Source of the DNA: Paraburkholderia sp.
GTDB lineage: Bacteria > Pseudomonadota > Gammaproteobacteria > Burkholderiales > Burkholderiaceae
DNA length: 64,000 nt
Reading direction: 5' to 3'
NCBI RefSeq assembly: GCF_028283785.1
Contig: NZ_JAPWKB010000007.1
Location: 62,001-126,000, forward strand
Shown here: positions 54,251 to 62,891 of the stretch, one piece after another
How positions within the stretch are numbered: the stretch's first letter is position 1
Layout: every line of letters begins with the position of its first letter
The notes under the pieces: model-generated
Databases searched by the model: none
Told to the model about the DNA's origin: nothing
What the model saw: the letters and a program-made list of their open reading frames with translations, nothing else
Made by a program: the position numbers and the translations under genes

Positions 54251-54305
54251 CGGCGGACGGCTGAACGTGGCGAAAACGTCGTGTGAACGTGAGGCAAGCG
54301 TGCCG

Positions 54306-56921
54306 TCAGTATGAGAACACCGCGCCGAAGAACACGCCGCGCGCGCGATCGTCGCCCGCGACCTTCAGCCGGTATTGCACCGACAGATCGACATACGAGC
54401 GCTCGGTATCGTACGGGCCGCCACGAAACCAGTAGCGCGTTGCGACGCCCACGCCGATCCCGACCGGCACGCTGTGACTGATGGTCGAATCGTAGTCGGC
54501 GCCCACCACCAGATGCGGAAACACGGTCAGGTTCGGGTCCACCGAATCGAGCCGGTACGTGCGTCCGAGCCGCACATTGGCGGTCGCGTAATTCGTCGAT
54601 TGCTGGATATAGTGCCCCGCTTCGCCATAGGCGACGCCCGTCCACCAGCTTGGCACATCGAGGCGGCGCTCGGTGCCGAAACCGCCCGACCACGCCGCGC
54701 GCGCGAGCCAGTCGCCCTGCACGGCCGAGCCGATCGGCAGGATGCGTTCGAACGCGAAAACTGCATTCACCGACCGGAACGGTTTCACCCGCGCGCCGAT
54801 GGCCGCCTCCAGCGTTTCGATGCCCGACGGGTTGTCGCCCTTCACGCCGAAGCTGTCGTAGCCGCGCGCGTAGACCTCGAACATCCGCTCGCCGAGACTG
54901 CCGAACGGACGCCAGTACGCTTCGGTGCCGGCTTGCCAGTTGTTCGCGATGCCGGGCGTCGGGTTCGACACGAAGCCAGCCTGCTGGCCGCCGCCGTTCC
55001 GGTAACTCACCGATGCGCTGACACCCCAGTTGCGGGTCGCTTCCGAATGCGCGGCGCGTTCGTCATGAAGCGCTTCCGGCGACACCGCCGGTTCGTCGCC
55101 GACCGGATCGGTGCCGGCGTCGATCGCTCGTTCGAGGTATCGGGCGCCTTCCCGGTTGTGATGCGTCTGGATGCCTGCGTAACCCGCGTCGGCCAGCGAC
55201 GTGCGCGGCAACTCGCCGTTGCGGTCCGCTTGCTGGAAGCGTTCGAACGCGAGCGTCGTGTCTCCCGCGCGCTGCGCGATAAACGCGGCTTGCAGATCGC
55301 TCATCCCGTCGAGCAAGCCCGCGTCGATCAGGGCGTGCGCTTCGCGGGCGGCTTCGGCGTCGTCGTGATTGGCCGCGAGCGCATCGATCAAGGCGAGCCG
55401 GTATTGCGGATCGTCAGGCACTGCGGCCGATGCCTGTCGCGCGTAATCGACGGCCGCGCGACGGTCGCCGCGCTGGCTCGCATCGCGCGACTGGCGGGCG
55501 AGCGCGAAGCCGGGGTCGGCGGCATAGACATCGCAGGCGGCGCCGTACTCGCTGCTTCGGCAATCGAGAACGGGACGCGCGTGCGGGTCGAGTGTGGTGG
55601 AAGCAGCGGAAGCGCGCGAGGTCGCCGATGTACTCGAAGCTGCAAGCTGACCGGCGGCCGGATTCTGCGTGTCGCGTTGCCCGTTCAGACGCGCGAGTCG
55701 CTGACGACGCAACGCGATGGCGGCATCGGTGTCGTCGTGCTGCGCGGTCAGCGGCTGAAGCGCGTTCTGCGCGTCGGCCGTGCGATGCTGCGCGAGGTAG
55801 ACATCGGCCACGATCAGACGCGCTTCGCGTGCGTCATGCGTCTTGCGCTTCGCGGTCGCGTCGGCGTCGCTGCTTGCGTCGGCAGTTGCCGCGGGTGCGG
55901 CCTGCGCCTGCGACGCCGCCGACGTCATCGCCAGCACCTGCGTGAAATCAGCGTCTGCATCCGGTTTGCCCTGCGCCGCGCGCGCATAGCCGCGCAACGC
56001 CCACGCGAGCGGATCGTCGCGATTCTGCGCAATCGCGCCGCCCGCCGCCGCCTCGACACCTGCGATATCGCCTTCGGCAAACAGGATATCGATCCACTGC
56101 ATCCGGAAACCGCTGCGGTCCGGCGCGTACGTCACGGCCTGTTGCGCAAGCCGCGCCGCGTCGCCCGGATCGCCGCGCTCAAGCGCCGCCGCCGCATCGA
56201 TCGACGCCTGCTGGCCGAGTCGCGCGCCGATATAGGTTCGCCGCGTGCGCAATGCTTCGCTGTCGCCGAAGCGCTCCGCGCTGTCGCGCGCAGCTGCATA
56301 CGCCGGTTCGTCCTGTCCGCTCGCGACCAGCGCGTCGATCAGCAGATAACGCAGACGTTCGACATCGGGCGCATCGGCAATCGCTTCGCGCGCTGCTTCG
56401 ATGGCCGCGTCGTAGTCTTTGTCGGCATACGCGGCATACGCGCGGCGCGCCGACTTCGTCGCGCGGGGCGACAGATCGCTGGCTTCGCCGCCCGCGCCGC
56501 TTGCGCCGCTCGCGATCAGCACGTCGATCTGCCGACGCCGCTCGACCAGCGCGCGCTGCGCGCCCAGTTGCGCAATCGCATCCGACAACGTGCGGCGCGC
56601 GTCGGTGCGTTGACCGCTCGCGGCCTGCGCATTCGCCAGCAACACACGCAAGCTGGCAACATCGGGACGCTGACGGATCGCTTCGCGCGCGAGGCCGATG
56701 CTCTCGCTGTAACGATGCGCGTTGTACGCGGCATAGGCCTGCTGCGCGACCCGATAGGCCGCACCGGACAACGGCAAGGGCAAGGTCTCGTCGGCGTGCG
56801 CGGCGGACGGCGCGATGCACACCATCAACGTGAACGCGCACGCGGCACCGGCTTTTGCGACACGCGCGAACGGACGCGTCGGCGGAGATGAACCCACTGA
56901 ACCCATCACCGCACGCGTCAT
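54306..56921 (-). CDS. NfrA-like outer-membrane protein (TPR plus beta-barrel)
   Basis: The 871-residue protein has a signal peptide (1-43, ending AHA), a long Ala-rich TPR region (about 50-600) and a C-terminal beta-barrel domain (about 650-871) ending in Tyr, as in NfrA/PgaA-type exporters. NfrA_C features such as WQAGTEAYWRPFGSLGERMFEVYARGYDS are clear. In E. coli, NfrA with NfrB is the receptor machinery for phage N4. The start overlaps the glycosyltransferase stop (ATGA at 56918-56921). Confidence 0.85.
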   Translation of the reverse strand: MTRAVMGSVGSSPPTRPFARVAKAGAACAFTLMVCIAPSAAHADETLPLPLSGAAYRVAQQAYAAYNAHRYSESIGLAREAIRQRPDVASLRVLLANAQAASGQRTDARRTLSDAIAQLGAQRALVERRRQIDVLIASGASGAGGEASDLSPRATKSARRAYAAYADKDYDAAIEAAREAIADAPDVERLRYLLIDALVASGQDEPAYAAARDSAERFGDSEALRTRRTYIGARLGQQASIDAAAALERGDPGDAARLAQQAVTYAPDRSGFRMQWIDILFAEGDIAGVEAAAGGAIAQNRDDPLAWALRGYARAAQGKPDADADFTQVLAMTSAASQAQAAPAATADASSDADATAKRKTHDAREARLIVADVYLAQHRTADAQNALQPLTAQHDDTDAAIALRRQRLARLNGQRDTQNPAAGQLAASSTSATSRASAASTTLDPHARPVLDCRSSEYGAACDVYAADPGFALARQSRDASQRGDRRAAVDYARQASAAVPDDPQYRLALIDALAANHDDAEAAREAHALIDAGLLDGMSDLQAAFIAQRAGDTTLAFERFQQADRNGELPRTSLADAGYAGIQTHHNREGARYLERAIDAGTDPVGDEPAVSPEALHDERAAHSEATRNWGVSASVSYRNGGGQQAGFVSNPTPGIANNWQAGTEAYWRPFGSLGERMFEVYARGYDSFGVKGDNPSGIETLEAAIGARVKPFRSVNAVFAFERILPIGSAVQGDWLARAAWSGGFGTERRLDVPSWWTGVAYGEAGHYIQQSTNYATANVRLGRTYRLDSVDPNLTVFPHLVVGADYDSTISHSVPVGIGVGVATRYWFRGGPYDTERSYVDLSVQYRLKVAGDDRARGVFFGAVFSY

Positions 56922-59254
56922 CGATGCTCCGACAGTTCGCGTCGCAACCGACGCTGCTCCGCCGTGACGCGACTCAACGCGTCGGCGGTGATGACATTGC
57001 TCGCGACCATGAAATCTCCAATTCGTCCGTCGCGATCCGGACGGTAATCCTGCAACGCGGCTTCGAACGCTTCGCGCGTGACGAGGCCCATTTCGATCAG
57101 CAGATCGCCGATCAGCGGCACGCCACGCCGGGGATGCGGCGCGTCTTGCTGCGGCTCGGTGCCGTCGGCTTGACGCGCGGCGTGGCTGTCGGGATTGTCG
57201 GCGTTCTGGCCGGACAATCGCGCGCTGCCCCGGCCTTCGCCCGCATGCCGCCAGTCGCCACGGCCGTTGCCGCTGCGCTCACGCGCGTCGTGGCGTTCCG
57301 CCGGTTCGCCCGGCTCGACGCTTTCGACCGCCGCCCGATCGGCTTCGTCGGCATAACCGAGAATCCGCAAACCCGCCGTCACTTCGCTTTCGCGCACGAT
57401 CTGCACCGCAACCGGCGCGCCGGTCAGTTCACCGAGTTGTTCGAGCGTGGGATCGTCGATCTGGCTGGCTGCCACGAACACCATATGCCCGCTTTCATCG
57501 ACGCCCTGCGGCAACGCACGCATCCGCACCAGCATGTCGACTGGCACGCCCGACGTATCGTTTTCGAGCAGCAGTTCGTCGAAAGCGCCGCGCGGCAAGT
57601 CTGCCTGAAACGCAATCGCTTCGGCAAGCGTCTCTTCGTCGAGCCAGCCGCGCGCCATCAGCACGCGCCCCAACGGCGCTTCGCGCGCGTGATCGGACTG
57701 CAACGCGAGTTCGAGTTTTTCTTCGTCGATCGCCTGCCACGACACCAGCAATTCCCCCAGACTCTGACGCGTATCGCGCAAACCGCTTTCGCTCGGAAAG
57801 TCGTGCATCGTCTTGTCCCAGACCAGCGGACGGCCCGTCGCCAGATGCACGAGGAATAGCCGCCATGCACGAAACACCGCGAGAAAATTGACGAAGTTGC
57901 CGATCACCATCCGCGGCACGGCCAGCACGCCATGCTCCCAGCCATACAGACGCGTGGTGAAAATCACCCGCTGAACCACCCGCAGCGTCAGCGACACGAA
58001 GTTCGCGACCAGCAGCGCCTGGGTCCACGGCGAATCGATAAACGGCGATGGAAACAGCTCCGGCGCCCACCCGACGAACGACGCCAGCGCGAACATCAGA
58101 AACTGCAACACCAGCAGATACGCGAGCATGCCGATAAATGCCGTGACGACGCCCTTGCGGTCGCGCAGCAGCAGATACCGGTTGGCGATCGAGCCGCTCC
58201 AGCCGGTTTGCGCCCAGCCTTGCAAACCGATTCCGAGCGTCCAGCGTGCGCGCTGGCGATACGCGGTGCGCAACGTGTCGGGGAAAAACTCGCGCACGCA
58301 CAGCGGCATCGTCACGACGATTTCGCGTTCGGGTCCGAGTCCGAACCACCCGCGCCGGCGCGTGGTGAACTGCACCGGAAAGCGCGGGAAGATCGACTGC
58401 ATACCGAGCCGCGCGATACGCGTGGCGATGTCGTAGTCTTCGGTGAGACTTTCGGTGTTGAACGGCTGGCTTTGCGTCTCCTGGACGAGCGCGCGCATCG
58501 CGCGTCGCGAGAAGCAGGTGCCGACACCCGCCGACGGCACCGACCCGACCAGGCTTTCGCGCACGACCAGATCCTTCGCATGCCATTCGGCGAATTCGTC
58601 CATGTACGTGCCGGCGACGAGTTCGTACCAGTCGCGTTCCAGCGACGCCACCGGCAACTGGATCATGTCCTTGCGCGGCAACAGATAGTTGAAGAACTTC
58701 AGCTCGGCCGGATGCAGCACGTCTTCGCTGTCGTGCATCACGATCCCGGCGAATTCGACCCCCGCTTCGAACTCGTAATGCAGGATGGCCTGCACGACCC
58801 AGTTCAGGCAGTCGGCCTTGCACGTCGGTCCATCGTGCGGCACCTCGACCCGATGCAGATGCTTGTAGCGATGCCGCATCCGCTCCACTTCGGCGATGGT
58901 CGCCGGATCGTTCTGATACGTGCCGACGAACACCGTGTACATCCGGTAGTCGAGCACGCGCACCATGTCTTCCAGCATCGCGGCGATCACGTCGTCCTCG
59001 TGCCACGCGGGCACCATGATCGCGATCGGTTGCTCGGTGCGCGCGTACAGCTGCTCCATCGTCAGCGGCTTGTACTGGCGTGGCGGTCCGAAACGGCGAT
59101 ACGCTTCGCGCACCCAGTACCAGAGGTCGATGAACAGATCGTCCAGACTCGAAATCAGGATGATCGTGGCCACCAGCGTGGCCATGTGTTCGAGCAACTG
59201 GTAATACTCCGCGAGCAGGATGGCGCCGTACCACTTGACCATGACGACGCTCAC
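56918..59254 (-). CDS. NfrB-like glycosyltransferase with two MshEN-like modules
   Basis: This 778-residue inner-membrane enzyme has an N-terminal helix (about 25-45) and a GT2 domain with HDSEDV (174-179), TEDYD (271-275) and QRARW (334-338). Several membrane spans follow (about 370-475). The C-terminal region contains two MshEN-type modules, 497-551 (SLGELLV ... PLGRVLM ... FQ) and 713-767 (LIGDLLI ... RIGDFMV ... EQ), around a GspE N-terminal-like domain and a charged linker (about 640-710). MshEN domains bind cyclic di-GMP in other proteins. It should polymerise a sugar and thread it across the membrane. Both ends overlap neighbours. Confidence 0.88.
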   Translation of the reverse strand: MSVVMVKWYGAILLAEYYQLLEHMATLVATIILISSLDDLFIDLWYWVREAYRRFGPPRQYKPLTMEQLYARTEQPIAIMVPAWHEDDVIAAMLEDMVRVLDYRMYTVFVGTYQNDPATIAEVERMRHRYKHLHRVEVPHDGPTCKADCLNWVVQAILHYEFEAGVEFAGIVMHDSEDVLHPAELKFFNYLLPRKDMIQLPVASLERDWYELVAGTYMDEFAEWHAKDLVVRESLVGSVPSAGVGTCFSRRAMRALVQETQSQPFNTESLTEDYDIATRIARLGMQSIFPRFPVQFTTRRRGWFGLGPEREIVVTMPLCVREFFPDTLRTAYRQRARWTLGIGLQGWAQTGWSGSIANRYLLLRDRKGVVTAFIGMLAYLLVLQFLMFALASFVGWAPELFPSPFIDSPWTQALLVANFVSLTLRVVQRVIFTTRLYGWEHGVLAVPRMVIGNFVNFLAVFRAWRLFLVHLATGRPLVWDKTMHDFPSESGLRDTRQSLGELLVSWQAIDEEKLELALQSDHAREAPLGRVLMARGWLDEETLAEAIAFQADLPRGAFDELLLENDTSGVPVDMLVRMRALPQGVDESGHMVFVAASQIDDPTLEQLGELTGAPVAVQIVRESEVTAGLRILGYADEADRAAVESVEPGEPAERHDARERSGNGRGDWRHAGEGRGSARLSGQNADNPDSHAARQADGTEPQQDAPHPRRGVPLIGDLLIEMGLVTREAFEAALQDYRPDRDGRIGDFMVASNVITADALSRVTAEQRRLRRELSEHR

Positions 59255-61623
59255 GGCGCGTTCGTCCCGTTCTTGCCACTGGCGCCGTTCGTGCCGCTGC
59301 CGTTCGTGCCGCTGCCGGTCACGCCGGTCGGTGCAACCGAACCGTTGGACCCGCCGCCCGCTCCGCCCGGCCCGCTGCCATCGTCACGCTGACGGCGTTC
59401 CTTGCGCCGCGCGGCGCGCGCCAGCAGGATCAGCAGAATCAGCAGCAGCAACGACAAAGCCGGAATGCCCCAGCGCGCCCAGTGTCGCGTGACCCATTCG
59501 GTGCTGCTTCCGCCGCCCGCCGACAGATCGTCCGGATGCACGGTATCGAAACGCTTCAGCACACCGCTGCTGTCCACCACCACGATATCGCCGCGCGACA
59601 GTTGCAGCTTGTCGGTCAGCACCGGCGGCGTCCCGGTCGAGCGAAACACGATGCCGCTCTGGTCGCCGGATTGCGCGACGCTCAGCACCGCCAGATGACT
59701 CAAGCCGGACACGTCGATCAGCCGGTCGCCCGCCGCCGAGGTCAGCGTCAGCCGGTCTTTCGAGAATCCCGCGTGATTCTTTTCGTCGGCAACCGGTACA
59801 TCGACGGCCAGAAACGGCGTGTCCGGATGCGCGGTCTCACCGTTGGGCATCACCTGGAATTTCGCCGGCAGCGGCGCGACACCGGTTGCGCCGGTCAGCG
59901 TCGCGAGGCGCGGAATGCTGTTCACCGCGTCGTCGAGATAGGCTTGCGGCACGATCACCGTCGCGGCGCTCGCATAGCGCGCCGCCATGCCGACGAAGTC
60001 GTTGTCCGGCGTGCCGTCCGACAGACGCAGAAAACTGCTCGGCAGGACCGCGACCGGATACGCCTGCCGCGCCTGACAACCGGCGTCCGGCTGACGGCGG
60101 AAGGTCACGCGAAGATCGTTGGTGCGTGCCAGCGCGTAGCGCGGAATCTCCATTGCCAGTCGTTGACGCGTGCCGCCCGTGTCCAGCAGCTTCGCGCCGA
60201 TCATCACGTCGTTGAAGTACACGGTCGCCGTCGCGCCGCCACCCGACAGCGTCGGCGACGACGCGAGGTCGAGCACGACTTCAGCCGGCAGCTGACCTTT
60301 GCCCGACGCGGCGGCGAGATCGAAGCTCGCGGACCACGACGACGTGTCGTGCACATCGACGCTGCGCGGATCGCCGCCGAGGTCGGACAGCAGGATCGCA
60401 TCGCCCTGCGTGCGCGCGCCCGGATCGATCTGATGGACGACCACGCGGTTCGACACGTCGATCGGACGCCAGCCTTGTCCGAGCACGGCGACGCCGTCGT
60501 TGTCGCCGACCACGATCACCGCACGCGCGCCGAGATGCGCAACCCGCACTTCGCCACGCGCGAGCGGCGTCGTGACCGGCGCGACGGCACGCGCGCGCCA
60601 TGCGTCGAACGCGGCCAGTGCGCTGGTGGCGTCGGCGGCGCCGGCGCTGGCGATCTGCGCGCGCAACGCGTCGAGCGCGCCGTTCAGCGTATCGCGCAAC
60701 GGCGCATCGGCCACCACCACGTCCGGCCCGAATGCCTGGCGCGGCGCGAGCGCGATCAGCGCACCCAGTTCGGCGGGATTCGCAATCGTCAGCTTGCCGC
60801 CCGCGCTCGCGGCCCTGGCGAGCGCGTCGAACGCGGGCACGCCTTGCAGCGACGCAGGCACGTTGAGCCCGCCCAGATCCACCGATGCACCGACCGCCGG
60901 GATCGCCTGCGTGACCGGGCGTTTGCCGTCGCGTTGCAGCAGCGCATCCGTGCGCCATGCGGTGTCGAGCGACGCCGCGCCCAGACGCGTGCCGGCAATC
61001 GTCAGCACCGGCGCGTAGGGCAACGCGCTCCACGCGCTGCGCAAATCCTTCACGTCGGCGGGATTGAAGCGATACGACAGACGCGTGCTCGGATCGACCC
61101 GCAACACATTGCCGATTGCGGTCTGGTCGGTGCAAACGTTATCGCTGATCACCGACGCATAGCCGAGTCCGACGCGCACGAACCCTGCGGCGCGCGGCGC
61201 GCCATCGACGCCGAGATTCATCGACACATTGCCTTCGTCCTGCGTGAACGAGCGCGACGCCACCGGCGAGCCGTCCAGCGACAGCAGCATGGTCGTGCGG
61301 CCGCCGTCGCCGCGCACATAGGCGCCGTCGAATTGCAACGTGGCATCGCTGATGGGGATGTCGGCGGGAACCGGCAGGAAGAATTCGCGGCGTGTGTCAG
61401 GCGCGGTCAGCGTGACGCTTTGCAGCAGGCCGAGTTGCTTCAGCGTCGCGGTGCGGGTTTCCAGTTCGCCCTGGCCGAGTTGGGCGAATCCGCTCGCGAG
61501 GTCGGCGCTCGCCGCCCCGGCGACGCCTGCATGGAGCAGCACGAAAGCAGCGGCCAGTGGCGCGCCGACGCGGACTGCCGCGCGAACCTGCGGATTGCGC
61601 AGCCGGGAGGTGTCGATGATCAA
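59251..61623 (-). CDS. BcsB-like periplasmic subunit of a synthase-dependent glycopolymer system
   Basis: This 790-residue protein has a signal peptide (about 17-38), a large periplasmic part with alternating carbohydrate-binding-like and flavodoxin-like regions as in cellulose synthase subunit B (LSYRFNPADVKDL, VYFNDVMIGAKLL, AYPVAVLPSSFLRL), and a C-terminal membrane anchor (about 722-742). A Gly/Ser/Thr/Asn-rich tail of about 45 residues ends the protein. In BcsA-BcsB systems this subunit is essential for polymer exit. It is the first gene of the locus and overlaps the transferase gene (ATGA). Confidence 0.85.
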   Translation of the reverse strand: MIIDTSRLRNPQVRAAVRVGAPLAAAFVLLHAGVAGAASADLASGFAQLGQGELETRTATLKQLGLLQSVTLTAPDTRREFFLPVPADIPISDATLQFDGAYVRGDGGRTTMLLSLDGSPVASRSFTQDEGNVSMNLGVDGAPRAAGFVRVGLGYASVISDNVCTDQTAIGNVLRVDPSTRLSYRFNPADVKDLRSAWSALPYAPVLTIAGTRLGAASLDTAWRTDALLQRDGKRPVTQAIPAVGASVDLGGLNVPASLQGVPAFDALARAASAGGKLTIANPAELGALIALAPRQAFGPDVVVADAPLRDTLNGALDALRAQIASAGAADATSALAAFDAWRARAVAPVTTPLARGEVRVAHLGARAVIVVGDNDGVAVLGQGWRPIDVSNRVVVHQIDPGARTQGDAILLSDLGGDPRSVDVHDTSSWSASFDLAAASGKGQLPAEVVLDLASSPTLSGGGATATVYFNDVMIGAKLLDTGGTRQRLAMEIPRYALARTNDLRVTFRRQPDAGCQARQAYPVAVLPSSFLRLSDGTPDNDFVGMAARYASAATVIVPQAYLDDAVNSIPRLATLTGATGVAPLPAKFQVMPNGETAHPDTPFLAVDVPVADEKNHAGFSKDRLTLTSAAGDRLIDVSGLSHLAVLSVAQSGDQSGIVFRSTGTPPVLTDKLQLSRGDIVVVDSSGVLKRFDTVHPDDLSAGGGSSTEWVTRHWARWGIPALSLLLLILLILLARAARRKERRQRDDGSGPGGAGGGSNGSVAPTGVTGSGTNGSGTNGASGKNGTNAP

Positions 61624-62249
61624 AGCGGAATCTCGGTGAATGCAGGATGAACACGCTGGCGCGCGTGGCGATCGAATCGTCTTGCTGCGCCGCGTCGGGA
61701 CGCGCGAAACGGCAGGCGGCGAATTCAGCCGGAATGCACTTCGATGGCGGAAGTGGCGTCATGGATCGACACCGATGCAGACGCGATTGCCGTGCCTGAA
61801 AAAATCCCGACGGCGAGAGAACGCTTTAATCGTTTTGGCAATGCCGGGACAGGTTTTCCGGTGACGCTGCCCCCAACCTCGAAATGCTGAATCAACCCAT
61901 TTTTATTCATTGTCGGTGGCGTTTCTGGACTTTAATGGACTCCGATTCTAGGCAGCGCCTAAACAGGCGCGAACGACGAAGATGTAAAAAAGATTTTCAG
62001 CGAAAAGCCAAGCTGGAAGCCGCTTTTCGTCTGATTTAAACAAAAACCGGTTTCAATCCGACGTTTGAATTTTCAAATCGGCGCGAATATAAGCCGATAT
62101 TTTATGGTCGTTTTTACCGCTTTCATCGCACTATTTAAATGTCATATAAAAGTTACTCCGCAAACGTTTTACCCAGCATTTGCTGCAAAGTTGTCGCAGC
62201 GTTTTAATCAGTCCGGATTTTTTTCATTGCGCGGGATGCGAGTTTTGTA
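61624..62249 (-). other. AT-rich leader region of the glycopolymer locus
   Basis: A 626-base region upstream of the BcsB-like gene. From about 61890 to 62240 the DNA is clearly AT-rich against a GC-rich background. It holds inverted repeats CGAAAAGC/GCTTTTCG (62001-62029) and TTTGAA-TT-TTCAAA (62064-62077). The only sizeable frame (62065-62283) overlaps the end of thpR and has no ribosome site. The region probably contains the promoter and may be bound by xenogeneic silencers. Confidence 0.6.
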
Positions 62250-62795
62250 TTACGTGAACGGCACGGTGAACAGCGGCTGGTAACGGGCACCTTGCCGGGT
62301 CAGCGTGCTGGCGTACAGAACGAGCGAATTAAAACGCACGGGCGTGGGCGGATCGGGCGTGATGGCGGTCTCGACTGCCACGGAAGCAGACGCGCGACGA
62401 TAGCGCGCGAACGTGAGATGCGGGCGAAATGCTCGCGCGTCCACGGGCAAGCCGAGCGCGAGCAGCGCCGAACGCACACGCCCGTCGAGCGCGACGAACG
62501 CGTCCGACATCGGCAACAGCGCGACGGTCAGGCGCGGCCGCGCCGGGTTCGGCCAGTGTTCGACGCGCTCGATATGCGTTGGTGGGACGTGCGGAACCGG
62601 CACCGCCGACAGCGCACCGGCAAGCGCGTCGGCACCGGCGGCGGACAGTTCGCCGATAAACGCCACCGTCAGATGCAATTGCGCAGACGGAACGCGTCGT
62701 GCAGCCTGCGGCACCGGCAACGCGGCGAGCCGCTCGCGTGTCGGCGAATCCGGTGAGAGCGCGATAAAGCAACGCTGCCAGCGCTCGGCGTTCAT
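62250..62795 (-). CDS. thpR: RNA 2',3'-cyclic phosphodiesterase
   Basis: This 181-residue 2H phosphoesterase has the two HxTx motifs: QLHLTVAFIG and RPHLTFARY. Members hydrolyse cyclic phosphates on RNA ends and were first described as 2'-5' RNA ligases. ATG 62795 gives the conserved start MNAERWQRCFIALSP. The gene lies just downstream of the gltD terminator on the same strand, with its own likely promoter. Confidence 0.92.
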   Translation of the reverse strand: MNAERWQRCFIALSPDSPTRERLAALPVPQAARRVPSAQLHLTVAFIGELSAAGADALAGALSAVPVPHVPPTHIERVEHWPNPARPRLTVALLPMSDAFVALDGRVRSALLALGLPVDARAFRPHLTFARYRRASASVAVETAITPDPPTPVRFNSLVLYASTLTRQGARYQPLFTVPFT

Positions 62796-62813
62796 GACTA
62801 TGCCTCGCACATG

Positions 62814-62848
62814 AAAAAAGCCGGGCGACCCTTGCGGGTGCCCGGCTT
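62814..62848 (-). terminator. Intrinsic terminator of gltD
   Basis: On the minus strand AAGCCGGGC-ACCC pairs with GGGT-(C)-GCCCGGCTT around a GCAA loop, with one bulged base, and is followed by a run of T residues (62814-62819). It lies 43 bases after the gltD stop and ends the glutamate synthase transcript. Confidence 0.92.
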
Positions 62849-62891
62849 CGATACGGCTATGCGGCGTTCGCGGTAACGCGGACAACCGAGC

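Noticed and set aside
54375..56891. 838-codon open frame on the plus strand opposite the nfrA-like gene
   Set aside because: It is an antisense frame in Ala-rich, GC-rich DNA. Composition is Arg-rich without domains, and the minus-strand gene has clear TPR and barrel features.
59482..61650. 722-codon open frame on the plus strand opposite the BcsB-like gene
   Set aside because: Antisense shadow with Arg/His/Gln-rich composition and no ribosome site; the minus-strand gene is supported by overlap, signal peptide and anchor.
62065..62283. 72-codon plus-strand frame in the AT-rich island
   Set aside because: It has no ribosome site, runs into the 3' end of thpR on the other strand, and its first half lies in AT-rich non-coding-looking DNA.
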